Both the position numbers and the translations under genes were made by a program. Source: JAICJC01 sp963709425 (GTDB lineage Bacteria; Actinomycetota; Thermoleophilia; Gaiellales; JAICJC01). Taken from it: 64,000 nucleotides of DNA. The notes under the pieces are model-generated. The model did not search any database, had not been told where the DNA came from, and worked only from the letters and a program-made list of their open reading frames with translations. The DNA is taken from assembly GCA_963709425.1 (NCBI GenBank), contig CAVPWG010000005.1, forward strand, positions 496,001 to 560,000, in the 5' to 3' direction. Below, one piece after another: positions 8,253 to 16,212 of the stretch (the first letter of the stretch is position 1; each line of letters starts with the position of its first letter).

Positions 8253-8295
8253 CGACCCGGCCACGCGGCTGAGTAGATGCCGTGTGGCCGGGTCG
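8253..8295. terminator. Strong 17-bp hairpin
   Basis: CGACCCGGCCACGCGGC pairs with GCCGTGTGGCCGGGTCG (one G-T wobble) around a 9-nt loop. There is no T tract, as is common for high-GC actinobacterial terminators. It separates the repeat copy from the gene-fragment region and may terminate transcripts from either side. Confidence 0.6.
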
Positions 8296-8303
8296 TGGTT
8301 GGC

Positions 8304-8421
8304 CTATGGAACGACGGGGTGGGTGCCCCAGTTGGGGAAGTTCTCGGTAACCGGCGTGTTGGTGACCTGGACGAGGTGCGTGCCGTCTGGGTTCATGGTG
8401 AATAGGTCGGGCTGGCCGCCG
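8304..8421 (-). pseudogene. C-terminal fragment of TolB-like beta-propeller protein
   Basis: The last ~38 residues of a WD40-like/TolB-type propeller remain: DLFTMNPDGTHLVQVTNTP followed by ENFPNWGTHP and a stop. The pattern 'MNPDGT..VQVT' is the hallmark of PD40 repeats. No upstream blade exists; the homology ends abruptly near 8425, where a different gene fragment begins. Confidence 0.6.
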
Positions 8422-8436
8422 TTCGATCGACACCGC

Positions 8437-8586
8437 GAGCGCCGAACTCCTTGACCCACTCCACCGCCTTCACGGCCGCGTCGTTGTTCAGCCGCTTGAT
8501 CGAGTTCAGCTCCGAGTTGCTGACCTTGCATTCCAGCGGCATCTTGCGGCCGTCCCACAAGCCGATCACGAAGTCGGCCTGGGCGC
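8437..8586 (-). pseudogene. Internal fragment of XamI-type restriction endonuclease
   Basis: About 50 residues read ADFVIGLWDGRKMPLECKVS, then NSELNSIKRLNNDAAVKAVEW. This matches my recollection of the catalytic region of XamI-family type II restriction enzymes, with the PD-(D/E)xK-type D...ECK residues present. There is no start, no C-terminal part and no companion methyltransferase nearby, so it is a dead fragment. It is bordered on both sides by fragments of other genes. Confidence 0.55.
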
Positions 8587-8679
8587 ATGTTCACCGACCA
8601 CTTCAGCGAGCAGGAGCTGGACGAGCTGTCCGACCTGCTGGGCCGGCTGATCTCGGATCGCCGCTGCATGCCGTGTTGA
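8587..8679 (+). pseudogene. C-terminal fragment of MarR-like regulator
   Basis: A 30-codon frame reads MFTDHFSEQELDELSDLLGR and ends shortly afterwards. This is the usual last helix of MarR-family regulators ('LF..FS.EEL..L..LL.RL'). The DNA-binding domain is missing. It begins exactly where the restriction-enzyme fragment on the other strand ends, and closes 20 bp before the aminotransferase start. Confidence 0.5.
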
Positions 8680-8699
8680 AGCTGCGGTAGCGTGGCGCT

Positions 8700-10076
8700 G
8701 TGAGTGCGCCCGCCCATGTGGAGATCGATCGCGCCCGGCTGGGGCGGTTGCTGGAACGCGAGCGGGCCCGCTTCGCGGAGCAGCATCCGCGGTCGCGTGA
8801 GCTGTATGCCGAGACCTCGCAGACGCTGCTGGGCGGGGTTCCGATGAGCTGGATGACGATGTGGGCGGGCGGGTTCCCGCTGTTCATGGCCGAGGCTCGC
8901 GGCGCCGCCATCACCGACGTGGACGGTCACAGGTTCGTCGATTTCTGCCTGGGCGACACCGGCGCGATGGCGGGCCACGCCCCTGAGGCGACGGCGCGCG
9001 CGGTCGAGCGCCAGATCCGGCGGGGGACGACCGGGATGATGCCGACCGAGGATGCGGCCTGGGTGGGCAGGGAGCTGGTGCGGCGGTTCGGGCTGGATGC
9101 CTGGCAGTTCGCGCTGACCGCGACCGACGCCAACCGGTGGGTGCTGCGGATCGCGCGCACGCTGACGGGGCGGCCGAAGGTGCTGGTGTTCAACGGGTGC
9201 TACCACGGCACGGTCGATGAGTCGGTGATCTGGCTGGACGACGGCGTGCCGCGGTCGCGGCCCGGGAACGTGGGGTCAGCCGTCGATCCGGTGGAGACGA
9301 CGAAGGTGATCGAGTTCAACGACGTCGACGCGCTGCGGGCTGCGCTCGAGCCGGGCGACGTGGCGGCGGTGCTGGCCGAGCCGGCGCTGACCAACATCGG
9401 CATCGTGCTGCCGGAGCCCGGGTACCACGAGCAGCTGCGCCGCATCACGAACGAGACGGGGACGCTGCTGATCATCGATGAGACGCACACGATGAGCACC
9501 GGGCCCGGCGGCTACACGGCCGAGCACGGTCTCGATCCGGACATCCTGACGGTCGGGAAGTCGATCGCGGGCGGCGTCCCGATCGGCGCCTACGGCATGC
9601 GGCGCCACCTGGCCGACCGGATCCTCGCGGCCGACGTCGACCTCGAGGATGTGGGCGGCGTGGGCGGCACGCTGGCCGGAAATGCGCTGTCGCTGGCGGC
9701 CGCGCGGGCGACGTTGGGCGAGGTGCTGACCGAGCGGGCGTTCGCGCGGATGGTGCCGCTGGCGAAGCGGTTCACGGCGGGCGTGCAGGAGGTGTTGGAC
9801 AGCCGGCGAGTGCCCTGGAACATCGTCCAGCTCGGCGCCCGGGCGGAGTACCGGTTCTGCCCGCAGCCGCCGCGCACCGGCGGCGAGTCGGCGGCCGCGC
9901 ACGACGGCGAGCTGGACGCCTACATGCACGTCCACCTGATGAACCGGGGTGTGCTGATCACGCCCTTCCACAACATGGCGCTGATGTGCCCTGACACGGT
10001 CGAGACTGACGTCGACCGCCACACCGAGGTGTTCGCGGAGGCTGTGGATGACTTGATCGGGGCCACCGGTGGCTGA
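8700..10076 (+). CDS. Class III aminotransferase (glutamate-1-semialdehyde-mutase-like), copy 1
   Basis: A 458-residue PLP enzyme starting at GTG. Motifs include GGVPMSWMTMW, DFCLGDTGAMAGH, the cofactor-contacting NGCYHGTVDE, IIDETHTM with the PLP-binding Asp, and the Schiff-base lysine in LTVGKSIAGG (about Lys287). It is closely similar along its length to the enzyme encoded at 13.1 kb. Class III transaminases move amino groups between amino acids or amines and keto acids; the substrate is unknown. The following SDR start codon overlaps its 3' end, but that gene is truncated. Confidence 0.9.
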   Translation: MSAPAHVEIDRARLGRLLERERARFAEQHPRSRELYAETSQTLLGGVPMSWMTMWAGGFPLFMAEARGAAITDVDGHRFVDFCLGDTGAMAGHAPEATARAVERQIRRGTTGMMPTEDAAWVGRELVRRFGLDAWQFALTATDANRWVLRIARTLTGRPKVLVFNGCYHGTVDESVIWLDDGVPRSRPGNVGSAVDPVETTKVIEFNDVDALRAALEPGDVAAVLAEPALTNIGIVLPEPGYHEQLRRITNETGTLLIIDETHTMSTGPGGYTAEHGLDPDILTVGKSIAGGVPIGAYGMRRHLADRILAADVDLEDVGGVGGTLAGNALSLAAARATLGEVLTERAFARMVPLAKRFTAGVQEVLDSRRVPWNIVQLGARAEYRFCPQPPRTGGESAAAHDGELDAYMHVHLMNRGVLITPFHNMALMCPDTVETDVDRHTEVFAEAVDDLIGATGG

Positions 10077-10239
10077 AGGGCCGCTGGCCGGGCGGACGGC
10101 GCTGGTGACGGGCGCGGGCTCGCCGAGCGGGATCGGGTTCGCGACGGCGCGGCTGCTGGGCGAGCGCGGCGCAGCGGTCGCGATCAAAAACAGGCTCGAC
10201 CTCCCCGTTTTGGTGAGGCCCGCCCCCGAATTGCGGTAG
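10069..10239 (+). pseudogene. SDR gene truncated after its nucleotide-binding motif
   Basis: A GTG-started frame overlapping the aminotransferase stop encodes LAGRTALVTGAGSPSGIGFA and TARLLGERGAAVAI, the N-terminus of a short-chain dehydrogenase with its cofactor motif. Near 10186 the homology stops and unrelated sequence leads to TAG. The retained part resembles the SDR encoded at 12.3-13.1 kb, which also sits next to an aminotransferase gene. The break coincides with three short repeats, suggesting insertion or deletion at this point. Confidence 0.75.
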
Positions 10240-10274
10240 ACCCGCGACCGAACGCCTCCCCGATTTGAGGTAGG
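10201..10274. repeat. Three imperfect repeats at the SDR breakpoint
   Basis: Three related ~20-bp units occur in a row: CTCCCCGTTTTGGTGAGGCC (10201), CCCCCGAATTGCGGTAGAC (10223) and CCTCCCCGATTTGAGGTAGG (10255). Short repeated protein-binding units near a terminus are typical of some insertion sequences (IS21 type), but no transposase gene is recognisable. This may be an IS end left behind after a deletion. Confidence 0.45.
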
Positions 10275-10618
10275 CGAACTCGATGGGTGGACACCACCAG
10301 CACCGGCGGGGCAGCATCCGGCACCACCCTCCGCGACCTGTTACCGTCCGCACAAGGGCCGAGCCGTCGGGAACCGTCGGGCCTCCCACAATCCCCGTGC
10401 CATGCCGTAGCACCCGGCCGACCGTTATCCGGCTTGCTACTGCACCAGCGATTTGACATACCGCCGGCGCGGGCAAGGCTAACCGGACCACAGCTCGGCC
10501 CTCCTTACTACCTGCCGTCGCGGCGCCGCCGCGACCGACCCACCAGCGCACGTTACGCGGGGAGCCGTTCGATTTGTGACGGCGGCCGAATGTCCGACAA
10601 GTGTGAAATGGTGCTCGG
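10275..10618. other. Intergenic stretch without recognisable gene
   Basis: This follows the repeat cluster and leads to the universal stress protein gene. Frames are open on both strands, but none resembles a known family or has a ribosome-binding site. It may be the remainder of a decayed mobile element plus the promoter of the stress protein gene. Confidence 0.4.
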
Positions 10619-11065
10619 GTGGAGAACCACGAGGCTCTGATTGTCGTCGGCCTGGACGGTTCGGACAGCGCGGTTGCTGCTCTCCGCTGGGGCGTGGCCG
10701 AGGCAATTCTTCGGCGTGCGAAGGTTCGTGTCGTCATCGCCTGGTATATGCCGCCGTTCCCGAGCCGGAGCCTGGCGCCGATCCGCCCCGAGCTCGCCGA
10801 CCTGAGCGCGGATCTTGAGGCCAGCGCGCGAGCTGTGCTCGATCGGGCGGTCAGTGAAGTTTCGAACGAGCTGCAGGGCGTCGAGGTCGACTGCCGAGTC
10901 CGGAAGGGCGCTCCGGCTGAAGTCCTTATCGAGGCGGCGAGTGGCGCGGATCTCCTCGTCGTGGGATCGCGCGGGCTAGGCGGCTTCAAGGGGCTGATGC
11001 TGGGCTCCGTCAGCCATCAGTGCGCGCAGCTGGCGGCATGTCCGGTAGTCATCGTTCGCAGTTAG
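10619..11065 (+). CDS. Universal stress protein (UspA family)
   Basis: A 148-residue single-domain UspA protein beginning at GTG. It opens with the typical IVVGLDGSDSAVAALRWGV and carries the ATP-binding pattern G-x2-G-x9-G-S in VGSRGLGGFKGLMLGSVS. ATP-binding Usp proteins help cells survive stress and growth arrest. It is monocistronic here. Confidence 0.9.
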   Translation: MENHEALIVVGLDGSDSAVAALRWGVAEAILRRAKVRVVIAWYMPPFPSRSLAPIRPELADLSADLEASARAVLDRAVSEVSNELQGVEVDCRVRKGAPAEVLIEAASGADLLVVGSRGLGGFKGLMLGSVSHQCAQLAACPVVIVRS

Positions 11066-11659
11066 CCCGTGAATAGCGTCAGAGCGTACCTCGGCCGCCG
11101 GCGTGCCCGATCTCGGACCTCGCCGCGCGAGCCGTAGAGCGAGAGCCGGCGATCAAGCCGCTGAGGGTGTGTAACGATCAGGGCCGCAGGCGCGGTGTTC
11201 GCGGGTGAGGGGAGGCGTTGCACGGCTGGTTGGTCGAAACCAGTCGCGGGGGCCGCTAGGGCCTGTAGCTCCCACCGCGTCCCCATGCGGGGGCCCGGTC
11301 GGCCCGTCGGCTCCCGAACCCTCCCGTCGCCGTGTACGGGGGGCAAACGAGTACGAGATCCTGTTCACGACCCCGGAGCGGCAGAACACGCGTCAGAAGA
11401 TCTGGAACGAGTTCAAGGCTGCCTGAGACGGCCGTATCCCGCTTAGGGCTGGCAGAACGCCGGTCTCGAAATGCGAGCGCGGGCCCCAGCCGCAGCCCGA
11501 AGCACGCTGGGCGTGATCACCAAGGCTGAACCGCGTCGTTATGCTCACGTTCGGGGTGATTCGCCGCGTAGACGGCCTCGTCCTCGTCAGGCGGCGCGTC
11601 GCCGAGCTCCTCGTGCTAAGAGAGCTCGATGCGGGCGCCGCCGCTCCGTTTCAGGCACA
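11066..11659. other. Intergenic stretch with a short unidentified coding relic
   Basis: Most of this stretch shows nothing recognisable. A possible C-terminal gene fragment lies at about 11343-11426 on the plus strand (EYEILFTTPERQNTRQKIWN, then a stop after five more residues); its composition looks protein-like, but I cannot assign a family. The promoter of the following TetR gene should lie at the right end. Confidence 0.3.
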
Positions 11660-12298
11660 ATGGCGTCGACGCCGTTCCTTAAGATGGGCACTGAACCACT
11701 CCCGCGAAGGCCCCGACGCCGCGGCATCCAACGACGGGCCACGATCTTGCAAGCAACGCTCCGTATCCTCGGGCGGGAGGGGTCGGCCGCAATCACACAT
11801 CGTTCGGTTGCGGAGGAGGCTGGCGTGCCGATTGCAGCCACGACCTACTATTTCTCGTCGAAGCATGATCTGCTACGGGAGGCGCTTCACCTCCACGCCG
11901 AGGAGGAAGCGGAGCGAGTTGCCGACGCAACGCGGACGCTCGGCGACGGGCCCCCGAGCGTGGAGCTGCTGGCCGAGCATCTGGCGGATTTCGTTGATTA
12001 TGGGCTCGGGGCGGGTCGCCGAGCGCTGATTGCGGAGTACGAACTCCTCCTACAAGCCGCTCGGGATCCTGATCTCGAACCCCTCTCACGAGTCTTCTAC
12101 GATCGGATCCGAGCCCACCTCGAGGAAACGCTTACCGAGCTCGGCGCACGTGACCCAACGGCCACTGCCCGACTGATCATGGCTGTGTTGGCAGGGTTAG
12201 AGGTGGACAACCTCGCCACGCCGACGACGCACCTCTCGCGCGAGGAACTCCGACAGCTCATCGGCCAACTCCTTCACAGCCTGCTCGGGTCGTCGTAG
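11660..12298 (+). CDS. TetR-family transcriptional regulator
   Basis: A 212-residue TetR repressor. The DNA-binding domain is QRRATILQATLRILGREGSA followed by AITHRSVAEEAGVPIAATTYYFSSKHDLL. The C-terminal ligand-binding domain is all-helical with no recognisable specificity. Upstream in-frame sequence is Arg-rich and unlikely to be translated, so the ATG giving MASTPFLKM is chosen. The gene is convergent with the SDR gene (25 bp overlap) and is the best candidate to bind the 16-bp palindrome between the SDR and aminotransferase genes. Confidence 0.85.
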   Translation: MASTPFLKMGTEPLPRRPRRRGIQRRATILQATLRILGREGSAAITHRSVAEEAGVPIAATTYYFSSKHDLLREALHLHAEEEAERVADATRTLGDGPPSVELLAEHLADFVDYGLGAGRRALIAEYELLLQAARDPDLEPLSRVFYDRIRAHLEETLTELGARDPTATARLIMAVLAGLEVDNLATPTTHLSREELRQLIGQLLHSLLGSS

Positions 12299-13089
12299 TC
12301 GTCGGCTCCGTGAACCTCTTGGATTGTGTTGCCGCCGTCGACGACGATCGATTGGCCCGTAACGTAGGTCGCCGCGCGGCAGGCTAGGAACGCGACCACC
12401 GCGGCCACTTCCGCCGGCGTGCCGGGTCGCCCGACGGGCGTGTGCGCTCCTGCGACACGTTCCTTCTCTGTCGATGCTGCGGTGTCGATCCACCCAGGAG
12501 CGACCGAGTTTGCGGTTATCCCCGAGCGACCATACTCCAAGGCAAGTGCTCGCATTAGCCCGTCCATTGCAGCCTTAGCGGCGCCATAGCCGGCGAGGCG
12601 ACATGCGGCGACGAGCGGGCCGGTCACGGACGAGATCATGACCACACGGCCGTAGCGGCGCTCCGTCATCCCTGGAAGAACCATGCGCGTCAAATGGACC
12701 GCCGTCATCAGGTTGACATCGAGTTCTCGCTTCCAGTCGTCGAGCGTCAGATCGGCGACGCGCTTACTCGGCGCCTCGACACCGGTCTGGGCGAGTCCGG
12801 CGGCGTTAACCACGATGTCCACCGGCCCAAGAGCCGCTTGAGCGTGTGCAACCACGCGCTCAACGTCGGCAACGATGGTCAGATCGCCTACGACCGCGGT
12901 CGTTTCAGCACCCTGATGTCGCAGCTCCTCGGCGCGGGTGTGTACTCGATCCGTAGTTGCGGTCATGGCGACGCGTGCGCCAAGTTGAGCGAGTGTCCGG
13001 GCACATGCGAACCCGATGCCGGTCTCGCTTCCACAACCGGAAATGAGGGCGACGTCGCCGGCGAGGTCGCAAGGACGATGGTCACGCAC
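12274..13089 (-). CDS. Short-chain dehydrogenase/reductase
   Basis: A 271-residue classical SDR. The nucleotide motif is ISGCGSETGIGFACA, then NAAG in VVNAAGLAQTG, the catalytic Ser in ISSVTG and Y-x3-K in YGAAKAAMDG, followed by SVAPGWIDT. The GTG start is chosen because the core fold begins about ten residues later. It is divergent from the aminotransferase gene across a palindromic operator, and its 3' end overlaps the TetR gene. Oxidation of a hydroxy compound, or the reverse, in the same pathway as the aminotransferase is inferred. Confidence 0.9.
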   Translation of the reverse strand: MRDHRPCDLAGDVALISGCGSETGIGFACARTLAQLGARVAMTATTDRVHTRAEELRHQGAETTAVVGDLTIVADVERVVAHAQAALGPVDIVVNAAGLAQTGVEAPSKRVADLTLDDWKRELDVNLMTAVHLTRMVLPGMTERRYGRVVMISSVTGPLVAACRLAGYGAAKAAMDGLMRALALEYGRSGITANSVAPGWIDTAASTEKERVAGAHTPVGRPGTPAEVAAVVAFLACRAATYVTGQSIVVDGGNTIQEVHGADDYDDPSRL

Positions 13090-13116
13090 TGAGTGTTCCC
13101 TCCTCGAACCGAAAGG

Positions 13117-13132
13117 TGGTACGATCGTACCA
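13117..13132. promoter_or_regulatory. Perfect 16-bp palindrome (TetR-type operator candidate)
   Basis: TGGTACGATCGTACCA is a perfect inverted repeat ending 1 bp before the ATG of the aminotransferase gene and 27 bp upstream of the divergent SDR start. Its size and symmetry fit a TetR dimer. A TetR gene lies next to the SDR gene, so one repressor could control both directions. The site overlaps the start region, so binding could also block a short-leader transcript. Confidence 0.65.
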
Positions 13133-14497
13133 ATGCCGTCAACCTCCTCCAAGTCTGCGAGGTTGTCGGAGTTGCTGGAGGCGGAGGAGGAGCGCTATCG
13201 AGCGTCCCACCCGCGCTCTCTCACGCTCGCCGGTCAAGCGGCCAAGAGCCTCCTCAACGGCGTCCCGATGAGTTGGATGACCCATTGGGCGACGCCGTTC
13301 CCGCTCTTCATGCAGCGTGCGAAGGGAGCTCGGCTTTGGGATGTCGACGGCAACGAGTACAGCGATTTCTGCCTCGGCGATACCGGTGCGATGGCCGGGC
13401 ACTCTCCGCCCGCCACTGCCGAAGCGATCTCGCGTCGCGCTGCGATGGGCATCACGGCGATGCTCCCGACGGAGGACGCGGTCGTGGTGGGCGAGGAGTT
13501 GACCCGTCGGTTCGGTCTCCCGATGTGGCAGATCGTGATGACGGCAACCGACGCAAATCGCTACGCGCTCCGGCTCGCCCGGCACTTGACTGGCAGGGCC
13601 AAGGTGCTCGTGTTCAACTGGTGTTACCACGGGACAGTTGATGAGACGCTGGCCGTATTGGATTCCGGTCGCCGCGTAGCTCGCCGGCCGGGGGTCGTCG
13701 GTCCGACGCAGCAGGCCGGCGAGACCACTCGTGTGGTTGAGTTCAACGACGTTGACGCGTTGGAGCGCGAGCTCGCACACGGGGACGTAGCGTGCGTCAT
13801 CGCCGAGCCGGCGCTCACCAACATCGGGATCATCCTGCCGGATCCGGGTTTTCACGACGCGCTCCGGGCACTGACGCGCGCCGCCGGAACGCTCCTGCTC
13901 ATCGACGAGACCCACACGATCTGTGCCGGTCCCGGCGGGATGACCGCCGAGCTCGGCCTGGAGCCAGACATGCTCGTCGTTGGCAAGGCGATCGGAGGAG
14001 GCATGCCGGCGGCCGCCTACGGCATGACGGAGGCGGTCGCGAGAGTCGCCGGTGAGGCGGTGGAGGAACCGGAACTGAACATCAGCGGTATCGGTGGAAC
14101 CCTCTCCGGAAATGCCCTCGCGGTTGCGGCGGTCCGGGCCACCTTGTCGCGCACACTGCGAGTGGAGGATTTCGAGCGCATGGTCCCGCTCGCCGAGCGT
14201 TGGGAGGCCGGCGTGCGCGACGCGATCGAAGAATGCGGACTGCAATGGTCGGTCACTCGGCTCGGCTGTCGGGCCGAGTACTGGCCGGCGTCAGGCGATC
14301 GCACCGCAACCGAGGCGGCCGCGATGTCTGACGACGAGGCCACCAGCTATCTCCATCTTCACGCGCTCAACCGCAACGTCCTCTTGACTCCGTTTCACAA
14401 CATGGCGCTCATGTGCCCCGACACGACCCCTGAGGACGTCGATCGCCACACGAGCGTCTTCCGCGAGGCCCTCGGCAATGTCGCATCGGTTCGCTGA
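13133..14497 (+). CDS. Class III aminotransferase (glutamate-1-semialdehyde-mutase-like), copy 2
   Basis: A 454-residue PLP enzyme closely related to the one at 8.7 kb: NGVPMSWMTHW, DFCLGDTGAMAGHSP, NWCYHGTVDE, LIDETHTI and the Schiff-base lysine in VVGKAIGGG (about Lys285). The ATG follows GAAAGG and a palindromic operator. Its stop overlaps a possible start of the following SDR (TGATG), and an AHL-lactonase-like gene follows. With two dehydrogenases flanking it, an amino-alcohol or amino-acid degradation pathway is plausible. Confidence 0.9.
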   Translation: MPSTSSKSARLSELLEAEEERYRASHPRSLTLAGQAAKSLLNGVPMSWMTHWATPFPLFMQRAKGARLWDVDGNEYSDFCLGDTGAMAGHSPPATAEAISRRAAMGITAMLPTEDAVVVGEELTRRFGLPMWQIVMTATDANRYALRLARHLTGRAKVLVFNWCYHGTVDETLAVLDSGRRVARRPGVVGPTQQAGETTRVVEFNDVDALERELAHGDVACVIAEPALTNIGIILPDPGFHDALRALTRAAGTLLLIDETHTICAGPGGMTAELGLEPDMLVVGKAIGGGMPAAAYGMTEAVARVAGEAVEEPELNISGIGGTLSGNALAVAAVRATLSRTLRVEDFERMVPLAERWEAGVRDAIEECGLQWSVTRLGCRAEYWPASGDRTATEAAAMSDDEATSYLHLHALNRNVLLTPFHNMALMCPDTTPEDVDRHTSVFREALGNVASVR

Positions 14498-14523
14498 TGG
14501 ACGGTCCGGCCCCTGGGAGAAAC

Positions 14524-15327
14524 ATGATCGCCGAGAACCCTGTGGCTGAGGTTTCCCAACGGCGCGTGATCCTGATCAGCGGCGCCGCCGGTGGCATTGG
14601 CTCGGCGACGGCGGACAGGTTCGCCGTCGGAGGTTGGAGCGTCGCACTCACCGATCTCGACGTTCCCGGCCTCTCTGATGTCGCCGAGAGGCTCGAGTGT
14701 CTCGAACGACTCGTCGGCGTGTTTCCTGGAGATCTACGCTCGGTATCGACATGTCAGGAGGTAGTTCGCGAAGCGGTCGCGGTGAGCGGTCGCCTCGATT
14801 GCCTCGTCTGCGCGGCCGGAGTCTGGACCGAGGGGCCCGCCGACGAGACTCGCGAGGCCGACTGGGACCGGGTCATAGACGTCAACCTGAAAGGGCTCTT
14901 CTTCCTGGCCGCTGCGTCGATTCCACACCTCGTCGCCAGCGCCGGATCGATCGTGAATCTCTCCTCCGACGCCGGCATTCAGGGGGTTGCCGGAGCTGCC
15001 GTCTACTCGGCCTCGAAGGGCGCGGTCACGAACCTCACCCGCGCCCTGGCGCTCGAGCTGGCACCCCGAGGCGTCCGCGTGAACGCGGTGTGTCCGGGCG
15101 ACGTTGACACGCCGATGCTCCGCGCGCAGGCGACGGACTTCGGCGGCGAGAACCCTGCCGGGTACCTCGAGTCACTGCTGCGGCAGTATCCGCAGGGTGA
15201 CAGGGCGCGATTCGTCGCCGCGGATGAGGTGGCCGAGCTGATCTGGTACCTCGCTCAAGACCGGGCGACCCCGATCACGGGCGCCAACCTTTCAATCGAC
15301 TTCGGCATATCGGCGGGCGTCCCGTGA
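14524..15327 (+). CDS. Short-chain dehydrogenase/reductase
   Basis: A 267-residue SDR: ISGAAGGIGSATADRFA, the CAAG variant in LVCAAGVWTEG, Ser in VNLSSDAGIQ, and Y-x3-K in YSASKGAVTN. The ATG with GGAG 6 bp upstream is chosen; an alternative ATG 27 bp earlier overlaps the aminotransferase stop. It is the second gene of the aminotransferase operon. It differs clearly from the divergent SDR, so it is not a duplicate. Confidence 0.88.
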   Translation: MIAENPVAEVSQRRVILISGAAGGIGSATADRFAVGGWSVALTDLDVPGLSDVAERLECLERLVGVFPGDLRSVSTCQEVVREAVAVSGRLDCLVCAAGVWTEGPADETREADWDRVIDVNLKGLFFLAAASIPHLVASAGSIVNLSSDAGIQGVAGAAVYSASKGAVTNLTRALALELAPRGVRVNAVCPGDVDTPMLRAQATDFGGENPAGYLESLLRQYPQGDRARFVAADEVAELIWYLAQDRATPITGANLSIDFGISAGVP

Positions 15328-15366
15328 CGGCGTGCGCACCGGACATCATCGTCACAGGGGGAATCA

Positions 15367-16137
15367 ATGAAGGTCTTCGCCTGTCTCTGCGGTGGTGACC
15401 GATCGGACCTCGCGACGTTCGATCCTCTGGACGAGGGCGTTGGCACCAAGGTCTACTGCCCGTACTTCTTCTACCTCGTCGAGCATGCGGACGGTCGCAT
15501 CCTGTTCGACACCGGCCTGCATCCTCAGATCGCGACTGACCCAGTTGGTCGCGTCGGTGAAGCCGCGGCTGCCTTCCCGGTTGAGATGAACGACGGTGGC
15601 GACGTTGTCAGCCAGCTCGGCAAGCTCGGTCTGGCGCCGGCAGACGTCGACGCCGTCATCGTTTCGCACCTGCACTTCGATCACGCGGGCGGCCTCGAGT
15701 TCGTCAAACACGCCGACGTCTATGTGCAGGCCGCAGAGCTTGCCGTTGCCAGGAACCCTCCCGTGTACCAGCAGGATCTGTACAACGCGGCTGACTTCGA
15801 ACACGATCTGAAGTGGAAGCCGCTGGACGGGGACACCGATGTGTTCGGCGACGGCATGCTCCGGGTCATCGCAACTCCCGGACATACGCCGGGCCACCAG
15901 TCCATCTACGTGGAGTTCGAGCACAGGAAGCCGCTCGTTCTGATGGGTGACGCGACATACAGCCTGGCCAAGATGCGCCAGCGCCGGCTCTCCGCGGTGG
16001 TTTGGAGTCCGGACGCTACGGTGGCGAGCTGGGAACGGTTCGAGGAGATCGAACGTGAAACCGGAGCAGAATTGCGCTGCACGCACGAGGTCGAGTTCGG
16101 CGATGTGCCGCTTGCGCCGCAAGCCTTTTGGGAGTGA
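15367..16137 (+). CDS. Metallo-beta-lactamase-fold hydrolase (AHL-lactonase-like)
   Basis: A 256-residue metallohydrolase with HxHxDH in VSHLHFDHAGG, further metal ligands in ATPGHTPGHQS (His) and LMGDATY (Asp), and a final His in RCTHEVEFG. The arrangement matches the N-acyl-homoserine-lactonase group, which opens lactone rings, although many members act on other esters or lactones. A GGGGGAA site precedes the ATG. It follows the aminotransferase and SDR genes and could open a lactone intermediate of that pathway. Confidence 0.85.
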   Translation: MKVFACLCGGDRSDLATFDPLDEGVGTKVYCPYFFYLVEHADGRILFDTGLHPQIATDPVGRVGEAAAAFPVEMNDGGDVVSQLGKLGLAPADVDAVIVSHLHFDHAGGLEFVKHADVYVQAAELAVARNPPVYQQDLYNAADFEHDLKWKPLDGDTDVFGDGMLRVIATPGHTPGHQSIYVEFEHRKPLVLMGDATYSLAKMRQRRLSAVVWSPDATVASWERFEEIERETGAELRCTHEVEFGDVPLAPQAFWE

Positions 16138-16212
16138 CCTGGCCACGCCGGCCAACACTCACACGCCCGGCCGGAAGACGCGCGGCAGCGACGTCTGAGA
16201 CGCCGACCGCTG

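Noticed and set aside
7806..8264. Minus-strand open frame with ...CARHDSIRAA...
   Set aside because: The CARHDSN/APGT(R)IRT-like peptides are translations of the antisense strand of a tRNA T arm, a well-known artefact, not a gene.
10184..10459. Minus-strand frame across the repeats as transposase remnant
   Set aside because: No DDE, helix-turn-helix or IS-specific motif; composition is explained by the repeats.
16148..16174. Weak inverted repeat CCGGCC...GGCCGG between convergent genes
   Set aside because: Only 6 bp with a 15-nt loop; too weak to call a terminator with confidence.
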